Assembly (NCBI GenBank): GCA_047605645.1
Contig: JASGFJ010000005.1
Location: 1 to 64,000, forward strand
From: UBA1309 sp047605645
GTDB taxonomy: Bacteria > Bacteroidota > Bacteroidia > Bacteroidales > Dysgonomonadaceae
Direction: 5' to 3'
DNA length: 64,000 bases
Each line of letters opens with the position of its first letter. The first letter of the stretch is position 1. Shown piece by piece: positions 36,872 through 45,207 of this stretch. The translations under genes and the position numbers were made by a program. The notes beneath the pieces were generated by a model, which did not search any database, had not been told where the DNA came from, and worked only from the letters and a program-made list of their open reading frames with translations.

Positions 36872-37297
36872 ATGATGAAAATCAATAAAGTGATTCAGCA
36901 AAAGAAGGCTTTCGTGTTCACGCACTGGACGAGAAATGCCTGGTCGGTATTTAATTCATTAAAAATAGTTATTCATAACCTTCTGAACAATCGATCTTCT
37001 TTTAAAAACTCCTTACTCCGGCAGAAGAATCTATTTCCGGTAGTATGTTCAATGCTGAACACCTCATTTTCTGCGGAAAACAACCATCCGTTGTTGTGTC
37101 CGGCAAAGGCGTTGTCAACTTTTTTCGGCATGCCGACAAATAAGTGTTTATTACCGGAAAGTCATACCCAAACGGAGACTGACAAAACTCATAGTATAGA
37201 AAGACCATTTATATCCCTTTCGGAGCTACTTTACGAAGTATATCCCGAAAGGGTTTTTTATTTCAAAACCAATAACAATGAAAGAACAGATTTTTAA
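36872..37297 (+). CDS. Putative leader ORF upstream of bioB (141 residues)
   Basis: An open frame from ATG (36872 or 36875) that crosses the terminator at 37215-37259 and overlaps the bioB start by 20 bases. The N-terminal part reads KAFVFTHWTRNAWSVFNSLK. From memory, similar HW(S/T)R..xAxFxSL segments occur in small leader-like proteins of Bacteroidetes, but I cannot verify it. The remainder is low in recognisable structure, so a shorter translated peptide or an untranslated regulatory RNA is also possible. No known domain. Confidence 0.4.
   Translation: MMKINKVIQQKKAFVFTHWTRNAWSVFNSLKIVIHNLLNNRSSFKNSLLRQKNLFPVVCSMLNTSFSAENNHPLLCPAKALSTFFGMPTNKCLLPESHTQTETDKTHSIERPFISLSELLYEVYPERVFYFKTNNNERTDF
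37215..37259 (+). terminator. Terminator in the bioB leader
   Basis: CCCTTTCGG pairs with CCGAAAGGG, followed by six T. It ends 18 bases before the bioB ATG, so transcription must pass it to reach bioB. Upstream, the palindrome TCGGCATGCCGA (37125-37136) and ACCGGAAAG (37155-37163, able to pair with CTTTCGG apart from one bulge) could form competing structures. Confidence 0.75.
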
Positions 37298-38222
37298 CGG
37301 CTATCGCGTCACTTACGAAGAGGCGTTGGAGATGGTAGAAAACTGGAGTGATGAACAACTTTTTGAGTTGGCAAATGAGCTCCGTGAGCATTTTCAGGGA
37401 AAGAAAATATCCACCTGCATGATTCTCAATGCTAAATCTGGCAAATGTAGCGAAAACTGCAAATGGTGCAGCCAGTCGGCACATCATCACACAGGAGTTG
37501 CAAATTACAGCATGATCGGATATGACCGAGTGCTGGAAGTCGCAACAGAAGCAGAGACATCGGGTGTTCAGAAATTTTCGCTTGTCACCAGCGGACGAAA
37601 ACTCTCTTCACAGGAAGTGAAACAGGTTGCCGATTCATACACACGGCTGAAGAAAGAACTCAAAAAGGTCAGTCTCTGCGGCTCCTTTGGACTTCTGACC
37701 AAGAATGAACTGCAAATCTTGTATCATTCCGGAATGCGGATGTATCATTGCAATATAGAAAGTGCGCCCTCTTTTTTTCCGAACCTTTGCTCCACACACA
37801 CCATTGAAGAAAAGACACAGACGATTGGCTGGGCAAAAGAAGTTGGATTGAAAATCTGTTCGGGAGGCATTATCGGCATGGGGGAAACCATGAGGCAGCG
37901 TGTGGAAATGGCGGTATATCTTCAAAAACTGGAGGTTGATTCTATTCCGGTAAATATTTTAATGCCGATTAAAGGAACTCCCCTTGAGCATCTGAAACCG
38001 TTGACTGATCATGATATACTCCGCTCGTTTGCTATTTTTCGTATTGTAAATCCAACAGCAGAGATACGTATGGCAGGAGGACGCATAACCTATCGTCCGA
38101 TTCAGGAAAAAGCTCTGAAATGTGGAGTCAGTGCTGCTCTGGTCGGAAATTTACTTACAACAATAGGTTCGGGCGTGGAAGAAGATATGGAGCTGTTTAA
38201 GTCGCTGCACTACGAAGTGTAA
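37278..38222 (+). CDS. bioB: Biotin synthase
   Basis: 314 residues. The radical-SAM cluster motif CSENCKWC follows STCMILNAKSGK. CNIESAP and the late MAGGR segment match BioB. It inserts sulfur into dethiobiotin, the last step of biotin synthesis, using 4Fe-4S and 2Fe-2S clusters. No other bio gene is in the window. Expression is probably controlled by the leader with its internal terminator. Confidence 0.93.
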   Translation: MKEQIFNGYRVTYEEALEMVENWSDEQLFELANELREHFQGKKISTCMILNAKSGKCSENCKWCSQSAHHHTGVANYSMIGYDRVLEVATEAETSGVQKFSLVTSGRKLSSQEVKQVADSYTRLKKELKKVSLCGSFGLLTKNELQILYHSGMRMYHCNIESAPSFFPNLCSTHTIEEKTQTIGWAKEVGLKICSGGIIGMGETMRQRVEMAVYLQKLEVDSIPVNILMPIKGTPLEHLKPLTDHDILRSFAIFRIVNPTAEIRMAGGRITYRPIQEKALKCGVSAALVGNLLTTIGSGVEEDMELFKSLHYEV

Positions 38223-38246
38223 TGTTTCTTGTATCAGAAACATAAA

Positions 38247-38285
38247 AAATCCTGCTTATGCTATAAATTATAGGCAGGATTTTTT
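38247..38285 (+). terminator. Terminator of bioB
   Basis: AAATCCTGC pairs with GCAGGATTT, then a T-run. Confidence 0.85.
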
Positions 38286-38301
38286 AATGTTGTTATCTGA
38301 A

Positions 38302-38391
38302 TAGATGTTGCATGTATCTAAAATAGATGTTGCATGGAACTAAAACGACGTTGCGTGCAACTAGTAGAGACGTTGCATGCAACGTCTCTAC
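38302..38391. repeat. Cluster of GTTGCATGCAAC-type repeats
   Basis: Three degenerate copies (around TAGATGTTGCATG, twice, and ACGACGTTGCGTGCAACTA) precede a perfect 28-bp palindrome at 38364-38391 with half-site GTAGAGACGTTGCA. The palindrome contains the stop codon of the symporter gene. It lies between two convergent genes. Confidence 0.85.
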
Positions 38392-39677
38392 TGGGGTTCA
38401 AATGTTTCTTCCGGTTCCGCCTTTACATGTTCCCATTTGCTAACCACACATGTTGCAAGGGCATTTCCTAGTGTGTTTGTCATACTTCTGCCCATATCAC
38501 AAAAATGGTCGATGGGGATAAGCAATGCGACTCCTTCGGGCGGAATGCCAAACATCGCACAAGTGGCAATAATGATTACTAAAGAGGCTCGCGGTACACC
38601 AGCAATCCCTTTGCTGGTAAGCATCAGCACCAATAACATGATAATCTGCGTTCCCAGCGGCATGTGTATCCCATTAATCTGTGCAATAAATATACTGGCA
38701 AAAGTCATATACATCATACTTCCATCAAGATTGAACGAATATCCCAGAGGGAGAATGAAAGAAACAACTTTCGGGCTGCAACCGACTTTGGGTAACTGTT
38801 CTACCAGTTTTGGAAAAACCGCCTCGCTGCTTGTTGTCGAAAAGGCAATCAGCAAAGGACTTTTAATTGCTTTGAGCATCGTAAACAAATCTTTTTTCAA
38901 AACAATAAACCCGACAGTCAACAGAATGAACCACAATGTGGCAAGCCCAATAACGAAGGCCATCAGAAAAACACCATACACCTCAAAAATGGCAAGCCCA
39001 TGTGTCGAAACCGCAGCTGCAATGGTTCCAAACACAGCAACCGGCGCAAGAATCATGATGTAATTCACCATTTTCAACACTGCGTGAGAAATAACATCGA
39101 AGGCATTAATCACCACGGTTGCTTTCTGTCCAAAAGAAACTAATGCAATGCTGAACATTATTGCAAACACTAGTATCTGAAGAATTTCATTGTTGGCAAA
39201 AGCTTCAAAAAGGCTTTTTGGAACCACATGCTCCACAAAGTGAGTAAGACTTAGCACATCCCCATTATTATTAATCACTTCCGAGGTGTGTGTGATTTGT
39301 TCCATATTCAGATTGGTGTGTGTGCCGGGGCTAATAACATTTACCCAAAGCAATCCGATCAACAAGGATACCAACGACGCCGAAACAAACCAAAGCAAAG
39401 CTTTTCCCCCGATGCGTCCAACCATTTTCATGTCTTCCATTTTCCCAATGCCCACCACAATCGTGCTAAAGACAAGAGGGGCAATAATCATTTGGATAAG
39501 CCGGATAAAAATAGTACCCAACAACTTTATATTGTTGGAGAAAGATTCCTGAAATTCGGTTCCTGTAAAACTATGTATACACTGACCGGTTACAATGCCG
39601 AGAAACAGCGCTAAGAGAATGTAATAAAACAGTCGATTATTGGATCTTCTTGTTTGATTCGTTGTTGTAATTTCCAT
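38388..39677 (-). CDS. Dicarboxylate/amino acid:cation symporter (DAACS family)
   Basis: 429 residues, about eight membrane segments plus two re-entrant loops. The re-entrant serine-rich loop is AFSTTSSEAVFPKL, and SFNLDGSMMYMTFASIFIAQ is the TM7 signature. Takes up C4-dicarboxylates or acidic amino acids with Na+ or H+. The stop codon TAG lies inside a 28-bp repeat palindrome, so that element doubles as the end of the gene. Glutamate versus dicarboxylate cannot be decided here. Confidence 0.88.
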   Translation of the reverse strand: MEITTTNQTRRSNNRLFYYILLALFLGIVTGQCIHSFTGTEFQESFSNNIKLLGTIFIRLIQMIIAPLVFSTIVVGIGKMEDMKMVGRIGGKALLWFVSASLVSLLIGLLWVNVISPGTHTNLNMEQITHTSEVINNNGDVLSLTHFVEHVVPKSLFEAFANNEILQILVFAIMFSIALVSFGQKATVVINAFDVISHAVLKMVNYIMILAPVAVFGTIAAAVSTHGLAIFEVYGVFLMAFVIGLATLWFILLTVGFIVLKKDLFTMLKAIKSPLLIAFSTTSSEAVFPKLVEQLPKVGCSPKVVSFILPLGYSFNLDGSMMYMTFASIFIAQINGIHMPLGTQIIMLLVLMLTSKGIAGVPRASLVIIIATCAMFGIPPEGVALLIPIDHFCDMGRSMTNTLGNALATCVVSKWEHVKAEPEETFEPQ

Positions 39678-40405
39678 TATGAATATAATTAGTAATTAAA
39701 TGGGGCAAATCCGGCTTTCTGTGATTTGTAAATAATTTCTTATCTTCTTTCTATGAATGCTATTTTAATCGGCAAGATACAAAAAAAAGAAACTTTGTGC
39801 CAGAAATGGAAGATACACTTATATATATGAATACAAAAATAGTGTTTTTTTTGTAAAAAGACATGTTTAAACGTATAAACACATCTTTTTGATATGAGAA
39901 ATACGATTCAAGTGTGTTAAGGAGGGAACTAGATTTTTTTGTGAAACACGATGTTGCAACCTCTATCATAAATAAAGCTGAATTTTCGACCTTAAACAAA
40001 ATGGAAAGTGCTATCGATGGCACAATGATTAAAGAATGTCACATCAAACTCAAGATAGACAGGCTTGGCAATCTCTCTCTTTAGAATAAACAGCACTCAC
40101 GGGATGCGGAGTTAAACATCCCATGAAACAAATAAAAAAACACGATGAACTAATGAAACAATAGGGTAAATTAGATGAATACATATAGAGGAAAAACGGC
40201 AACATAGCTATGAAGATAGATCTGATATACATAAGTTGGTGTACATAATATATATATGTGGATACAAATAATATACGTATGTCTTGAACAATCTATTAGG
40301 TGTAATTGTATACTATATATATAGTCTAAGATTAGTATAGACTTGATTTTCTGTAAAATATATGCTTATCAAAAGAGTCTGATACGTTTATAAAAACACA
40401 TCCTT
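39678..40405. other. Long AT-rich intergenic region with a weak ORF remnant
   Basis: About 730 bases. On the plus strand, 39893-40084 is open and reads RRELDFFVKHDVATSIINKA, EFSTLNKMESAIDGTMIKEC and so on to a TAG, but lacks a good start; it may be a gene remnant and I do not recognise it. No RNA gene or promoter of high quality is visible. ACTATATATATAGT near 40309 is a simple AT palindrome. Confidence 0.35.
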
Positions 40406-40801
40406 ATGAGTATACAATACAAAATGGTGCGCCGAAACGATTATTATAATCCGGAAGAGAATAAAAAGGAAGGGTTTTACCCTCAGGTGGTTCGCAAAAC
40501 AACCCTGACGACAGCCGATATAGCCCTGCGAATGGCAAAAGGTAAGGCTATAAATGTACCTGATGCAAAGGCAATGATAGAGACATTGATATTCTGCATT
40601 AAAGAAGAACTGCTGGACGGAAACCACGTAATGCTCGATGGTTGGGGTACATTCTCTCTAACTGCCCAGCGGAAACGAAAAGCAGATTCTCCGAGCGAAA
40701 TACGCGCAGAATCGATTGAAGTGAAACGCGTCGTTTTTAAGCCATCGCCTGCAGTATATAGATATATGAAAAGAGCTCAATTTGTTCGGGCTAAAGAGTG
40801 A
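40406..40801 (+). CDS. HU-like DNA-binding protein (HU family, Bacteroidetes type)
   Basis: 131 residues. LTTADIALRMAKGKAINVPD then IETLIFCIKEELLDGNHVML DGWGTFSLT matches the extended HU/IHF-like family of Bacteroidetes, which usually carries an N-terminal extension. It bends or coats DNA. Transcribed alone; an imperfect hairpin (ATCAGCAAAT/ATTTGCTGAT, 40875-40903) may end the transcript. Confidence 0.85.
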   Translation: MSIQYKMVRRNDYYNPEENKKEGFYPQVVRKTTLTTADIALRMAKGKAINVPDAKAMIETLIFCIKEELLDGNHVMLDGWGTFSLTAQRKRKADSPSEIRAESIEVKRVVFKPSPAVYRYMKRAQFVRAKE

Positions 40802-40903
40802 ACCGGAATCAGTTAGTAAATTAGAAATCAGAGAAGGAGTGTATTGATACAGAATCATACAGCTTACATCTATCATCAGCAAATAATTTGGTAATTTGCT
40901 GAT

Positions 40904-41356
40904 TTATTACTTGTTACAAAAAAGAAGAACTGATGAAAGAAAATCACAAGCCGCTGTCGCCCTTTACATAACCAGGCGTGTTGTTGCTTATATCAACGCT
41001 CCAAATTTATGAAAGCAAATCATCTATTATTTGGAAAATATCAAAACAAAAGATTGTTATATTGTTACAAAAACAAGGCCTGGAAAACAAAGAAGACCAC
41101 ACACGATATGTCCTATTAAACACTGTTATTCAGTAGATATACGGAAGATGGATACAGGTCGGGACATCGACGAAGAATTCATTGTTAGATAAAAAATAAT
41201 TAAAGTCCCAATTTATAGTTCACACAAAGAAATTTAATTCTAATTTTACACACCAAATTAACATTTAAAATAGATGAAGAAAAAAACAAAATCAATAAAC
41301 TTAGCTATCTGTAACACAATTAAATAATATCAATTTTATATATTTTGCCTTTGGGT
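40904..41356. other. AT-rich upstream region without genes
   Basis: Presumed 5' region of the multi-domain exopolysaccharide synthase gene. No open frame or clear regulatory motif is visible. Confidence 0.5.
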
Positions 41357-44300
41357 ATGGGAAAACAGGTTTTTCAAACTGACAACAAAAAACGGTGGAA
41401 CAATTTCAAATGGAGCACAAGAATCATGATTTTTGTGTTCATCTTGCTTTTTGTCACATTTCTTGTGACACTATTCATCGACAAGAATCCATCTATTCCA
41501 CTAAAGCCGGACTACAAAAGTGCAGTCATGGCAACAAAGCCTTTTATGCAGGAAACAAAAATATCGAAAGAATATAAAGGGTTTCGCCAACGCATAAATG
41601 TGCAGAAAGCACATTCCGATTACGAAAAAATTCGTCGTGAGAAATTAGGCCGCGATTCAATAAAGGCCAAAAAAGTAGTTGAGAAAGTAAAAAATAAAGA
41701 TTTCGCAATCTGGCAGCAATTTCCTTCTGGCATACGTTCTGCCTTTTACGTATCTTGGGATCCGCTCTCTTTTTACTCATTGCGTCGAAACATTAAGAAC
41801 CTCAATCTGGTCATGCCGGAATGGTTTTTTATTGATCCCAAAACATATAGTGTCAAAACCTCCATCGATACACGTGGGTTGACTCTGATGCGTAAACACG
41901 GCATTCCAATCATGCCCATGCTCAGTAACAACGTAAACAAAGAATTCCGTTCGGATATTGTCAGCGTTATCCTGCACTCTCCCGTCAAGAGGAAAGCTCT
42001 TATCAATCAGCTGTTGGATTTATGTATCAAGAACAAATTCGTCGGTATCAACATCGACCTTGAAGAGCTCTCCGAAAGCAGCGATGAATACCTGATTCAA
42101 TTTGTGAAAGAGATGGCGGAAGCTTTTCATAGCAAAGGCCTCATTCTTTCACAGGATATTATGCCTTTCAATAAGGATTATAACATCAAGGAGCTTTCCA
42201 AATATTTGGACTATTTGTGTTTGATGGCTTATGATGAATATTCCGCCGGTGGACCGGATGCAGGCCCTATAAGTTCTCAGAAATGGATTGAAGCGGCTGT
42301 TGACGAATTATGCAAAGAAGCTCCCGCCGATAAGGTTATTCTCTGTATGGGAGCTTTCGGATACGACTGGTCCGAAGCCGAGAATGTGAGTGTCACCTAC
42401 CAGGATGCGCTGGCACGAGCTTCCACCAGCAATTCCCGCATCGATTTTAATGACGATACCTACTGCCTCAATTATGCCTATGTAGATGGAAATAAAGTCA
42501 CACATCAGGTATTTTTCAACGATGCGGCCACTAATTTTAATACAATGCGCTTTGGCGTTGAATATCCTCTGGCCGGATTTGGATTGTGGCGTTTAGGTAG
42601 CGAAGACGAGAGAATCTGGAATTTCTATAAAAAAGACATTTCTCTTGATGCTGCCAGACAGATAAATCAGGCCGCTCTACGGAATGTAAAAATATTTAAT
42701 CATGTCGATTACATCGGAGAAGGAGAAATTCTCGATGTCCTCAATACTCCTCACGGTGGGAAAGTCAATATCGAGATGGACAGCACAGCCATGCTCGTTT
42801 CGGAAGAACATTACGAGAAGATTCCGACGGCTTACCAAATCCGCAAGTACGGTATTGCCGATCAAAAAGAACTGGTGTTGACCTTCGATGACGGTCCGGA
42901 CGAACGCTTTACTCCTCAGATACTCAAGGTTTTGAAGCAGTACAATGTTCCTGCTGCTTTCTTCATGGTCGGACTCGAAGCTGAAAAAAACCTGCCGCTT
43001 GTTCAGCAAATCTACAAAGACGGTTACATGATTGGGAATCATACATTCTCACACCCCAATATTGCCGTTATTCCTAGAGAACAAGCCATGATGGAGTTTA
43101 AAATCACCCGTCTCCTCATTGAATGCATCACCGGACATTCAACTATTTTGTTCCGGGCGCCTTACAATGCCGACAGTGAGCCGGAATCACTGGAAGAAAT
43201 TATCCCGCTTGCATTAGCCCGCGACCAGAATTATCTGGATGTAGGAGAAAGTATTGACCCCGAGGACTGGTTGCCGGGAATCACTGCCGAAGAAATCTTC
43301 CGCAGGGTAGTAGAGGGAGTCAAAGACAATCGTGGAAACATTATTCTACTGCACGATGCCGGAGGAACAACCCGTGCCGAAACAGTGAAAGCTCTTCCGA
43401 TGATTATCGACTATTTCCAAAAAAGAGGATACAAATTCATCGGATTACCCGAACTGTTGAACGTAAACAAAGAAACATTAATGCCTCCTATTAAGAAAGG
43501 ACGCGATTACTACATTATGCAGAGCAACCTGGCATTTGCCAAAACACTTTATTGGTTTGTCAGCCTCTTCACCGCCTTGTTTATTGTCTTCATCATTTTA
43601 GGTTTGATGCGCTTCGTATTTATGATTATACTTATGGCGCGTGAACGCAAGAAAGTAAGACATCAACATCTCGCTTTCTTCCCGGCCGAGAGCGCGCCGC
43701 TGGTTTCTTTGATTGTTCCCGCATACAACGAAGAAGTAAATGCCGTATCTTCACTCAACAACCTGCTAAGACAGGATTATCCCAACTTCAATGTTATCTT
43801 CGTTGATGACGGAAGCAAAGACATGACATATCAAAAAATACTGGAAGCTTTCCGGGACAATCCCAAGGTTCAGATTTTTACCAAGCCCAACGGAGGAAAA
43901 GCATCTGCTTTGAATTTTGGAATCGAACAGTCCTTTGCAGATTTTGTTGTTTGCATCGATGCCGATACCAAACTCTATCCCAACGCTATTTCGCTCATGA
44001 TGCGCCATTTCAACGGAAACGAAGAAGTAGCCAAGATAGGTGCTGTGGCCGGAAACGTAAAAGTAGGTAATCAAATCAATATGCTCACCAAATGGCAGGC
44101 TATCGAATATACCACCAGCCAGAATTTCGATAGAATGGCCTATGCCAACATCAATGCCATCACTGTGGTGCCGGGAGCCATCGGAACATTCCGCCGCGCC
44201 GCATTAGATGCTGCCGGAGGACTTACAACCGACACCTTGGCTGAAGACTGTGACCTGACAATCAGAATCAACCGCGCAGGCTATGCAATCGTCAACGAAA

Positions 44301-44779
44301 ACGACGCTATCGCCATGACCGAAGCACCCGAAACGGTCAAACAGTTTGTGAAACAGCGCACCAGATGGAGCTTTGGGGTGATGCAGACATTCTGGAAACA
44401 CCGCGATGCCATTTTCAATCCAAAATACAAAGGATTAGGAGTCTGGGCGCTTCCCAATATGTTGATTTTCCAGTTTATCATCCCGACATTCTCGCCCCTG
44501 GCCGACATATTCATGCTCTTCGGTATTTTCTCCGGAAACGCAGCCAAAATCGGGATATACTACCTTATATTCATGCTCATAGACGCCAGCGTCTCCATTG
44601 CCGCATACATTTTTGAAAAAGAAAAGCTCTACAAATTGTTCTGGATTATTCCGCAACGTTTTGTTTACCGCTGGATTATGTACATCGTCCTTTTCAAAAG
44701 CTACAAAAAAGCCATAAAAGGCGAGTTGCAAAGCTGGGGTGTTCTGAAGCGTACAGGCAATGTTTCCGATATAAAATAG
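41357..44779 (+). CDS. Trifunctional exopolysaccharide protein: GH18-like + NodB deacetylase + GT2 synthase
   Basis: 1140 residues from the ATG at 41357 (an upstream TTG at 41345 is less likely). Order: membrane anchor (17-41); GH18-like domain (about 85-395) with catalytic-type NIDLEE near 231; polysaccharide deacetylase (about 500-690) with TFDDGPD near 508 and HTFSHPN near 562; a membrane segment (about 726-752); a processive GT2 domain with DDGS near 816, DAD near 867, EDCDLT and QRTRW near 999; then three to four membrane segments. These are the activities of PgaB (deacetylase plus hydrolase) and PgaC (synthase) of poly-N-acetylglucosamine, joined in one chain. The sugar is inferred, not shown. 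Confidence 0.9.
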   Translation: MGKQVFQTDNKKRWNNFKWSTRIMIFVFILLFVTFLVTLFIDKNPSIPLKPDYKSAVMATKPFMQETKISKEYKGFRQRINVQKAHSDYEKIRREKLGRDSIKAKKVVEKVKNKDFAIWQQFPSGIRSAFYVSWDPLSFYSLRRNIKNLNLVMPEWFFIDPKTYSVKTSIDTRGLTLMRKHGIPIMPMLSNNVNKEFRSDIVSVILHSPVKRKALINQLLDLCIKNKFVGINIDLEELSESSDEYLIQFVKEMAEAFHSKGLILSQDIMPFNKDYNIKELSKYLDYLCLMAYDEYSAGGPDAGPISSQKWIEAAVDELCKEAPADKVILCMGAFGYDWSEAENVSVTYQDALARASTSNSRIDFNDDTYCLNYAYVDGNKVTHQVFFNDAATNFNTMRFGVEYPLAGFGLWRLGSEDERIWNFYKKDISLDAARQINQAALRNVKIFNHVDYIGEGEILDVLNTPHGGKVNIEMDSTAMLVSEEHYEKIPTAYQIRKYGIADQKELVLTFDDGPDERFTPQILKVLKQYNVPAAFFMVGLEAEKNLPLVQQIYKDGYMIGNHTFSHPNIAVIPREQAMMEFKITRLLIECITGHSTILFRAPYNADSEPESLEEIIPLALARDQNYLDVGESIDPEDWLPGITAEEIFRRVVEGVKDNRGNIILLHDAGGTTRAETVKALPMIIDYFQKRGYKFIGLPELLNVNKETLMPPIKKGRDYYIMQSNLAFAKTLYWFVSLFTALFIVFIILGLMRFVFMIILMARERKKVRHQHLAFFPAESAPLVSLIVPAYNEEVNAVSSLNNLLRQDYPNFNVIFVDDGSKDMTYQKILEAFRDNPKVQIFTKPNGGKASALNFGIEQSFADFVVCIDADTKLYPNAISLMMRHFNGNEEVAKIGAVAGNVKVGNQINMLTKWQAIEYTTSQNFDRMAYANINAITVVPGAIGTFRRAALDAAGGLTTDTLAEDCDLTIRINRAGYAIVNENDAIAMTEAPETVKQFVKQRTRWSFGVMQTFWKHRDAIFNPKYKGLGVWALPNMLIFQFIIPTFSPLADIFMLFGIFSGNAAKIGIYYLIFMLIDASVSIAAYIFEKEKLYKLFWIIPQRFVYRWIMYIVLFKSYKKAIKGELQSWGVLKRTGNVSDIK

Positions 44780-44835
44780 GAACAAACCGCCTAAAAAAGA
44801 AAAACAATCTCACCGCGAAAGCCGGTATTCACAAA

Positions 44836-44866
44836 GGGAGAGCAATTACGATTTGCTCTCCCTTTT
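44836..44866 (+). terminator. Terminator of the exopolysaccharide synthase gene
   Basis: GGGAGAGCAA pairs with TTGCTCTCCC, followed by TTTTCGATTTT. Confidence 0.85.
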
Positions 44867-44912
44867 CGATTTTCAAAAAGGCAAAAAACACAAACATAAT
44901 AAATGTATCACC

Positions 44913-44940
44913 GTAGGGGCAGACCCATGTGTCTGCCCTT
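44913..44940. repeat. Second family of short hairpin repeat
   Basis: GGGCAGAC and GTCTGCCC flank CCATGT, preceded by CCGTAG. From memory, GTAGGGGCAGACC-type hairpins are dispersed in many Bacteroidetes and some cyanobacterial genomes. Only one copy is in this window. Confidence 0.55.
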
Positions 44941-45207
44941 TTCCTCCAAACAATGTCCACCAACGAACATGGATGCAAGATACCCACCATTCAACAGCAG
45001 ATTATAGCAGCATAATTATTCGCGATGAAAAATCAGACCAGAATACCATTAACAACCCAATAAAATGGCAGCACGGCACCTTTTACTGAAAGCAATACAA
45101 AAAAAACAGGACAAGATTTATAGACAAAAATAAAATCAATTGATTGTTGGCACTATAAATCTTAAAACCGTAAACTATCTTTGCAACGATAAAAAGCATA
45201 AACAGAT

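Noticed and set aside
40309..40323. AT palindrome as an operator of the HU-like gene
   Set aside because: Simple alternating AT sequence; nothing links it to the gene.
41345..41356. TTG start of the exopolysaccharide synthase
   Set aside because: An ATG follows four codons later and gives a normal membrane-anchor N-terminus.
44853..45089. Plus-strand open frame after the exopolysaccharide gene
   Set aside because: It overlaps a terminator and a repeat hairpin and has no protein-like features.
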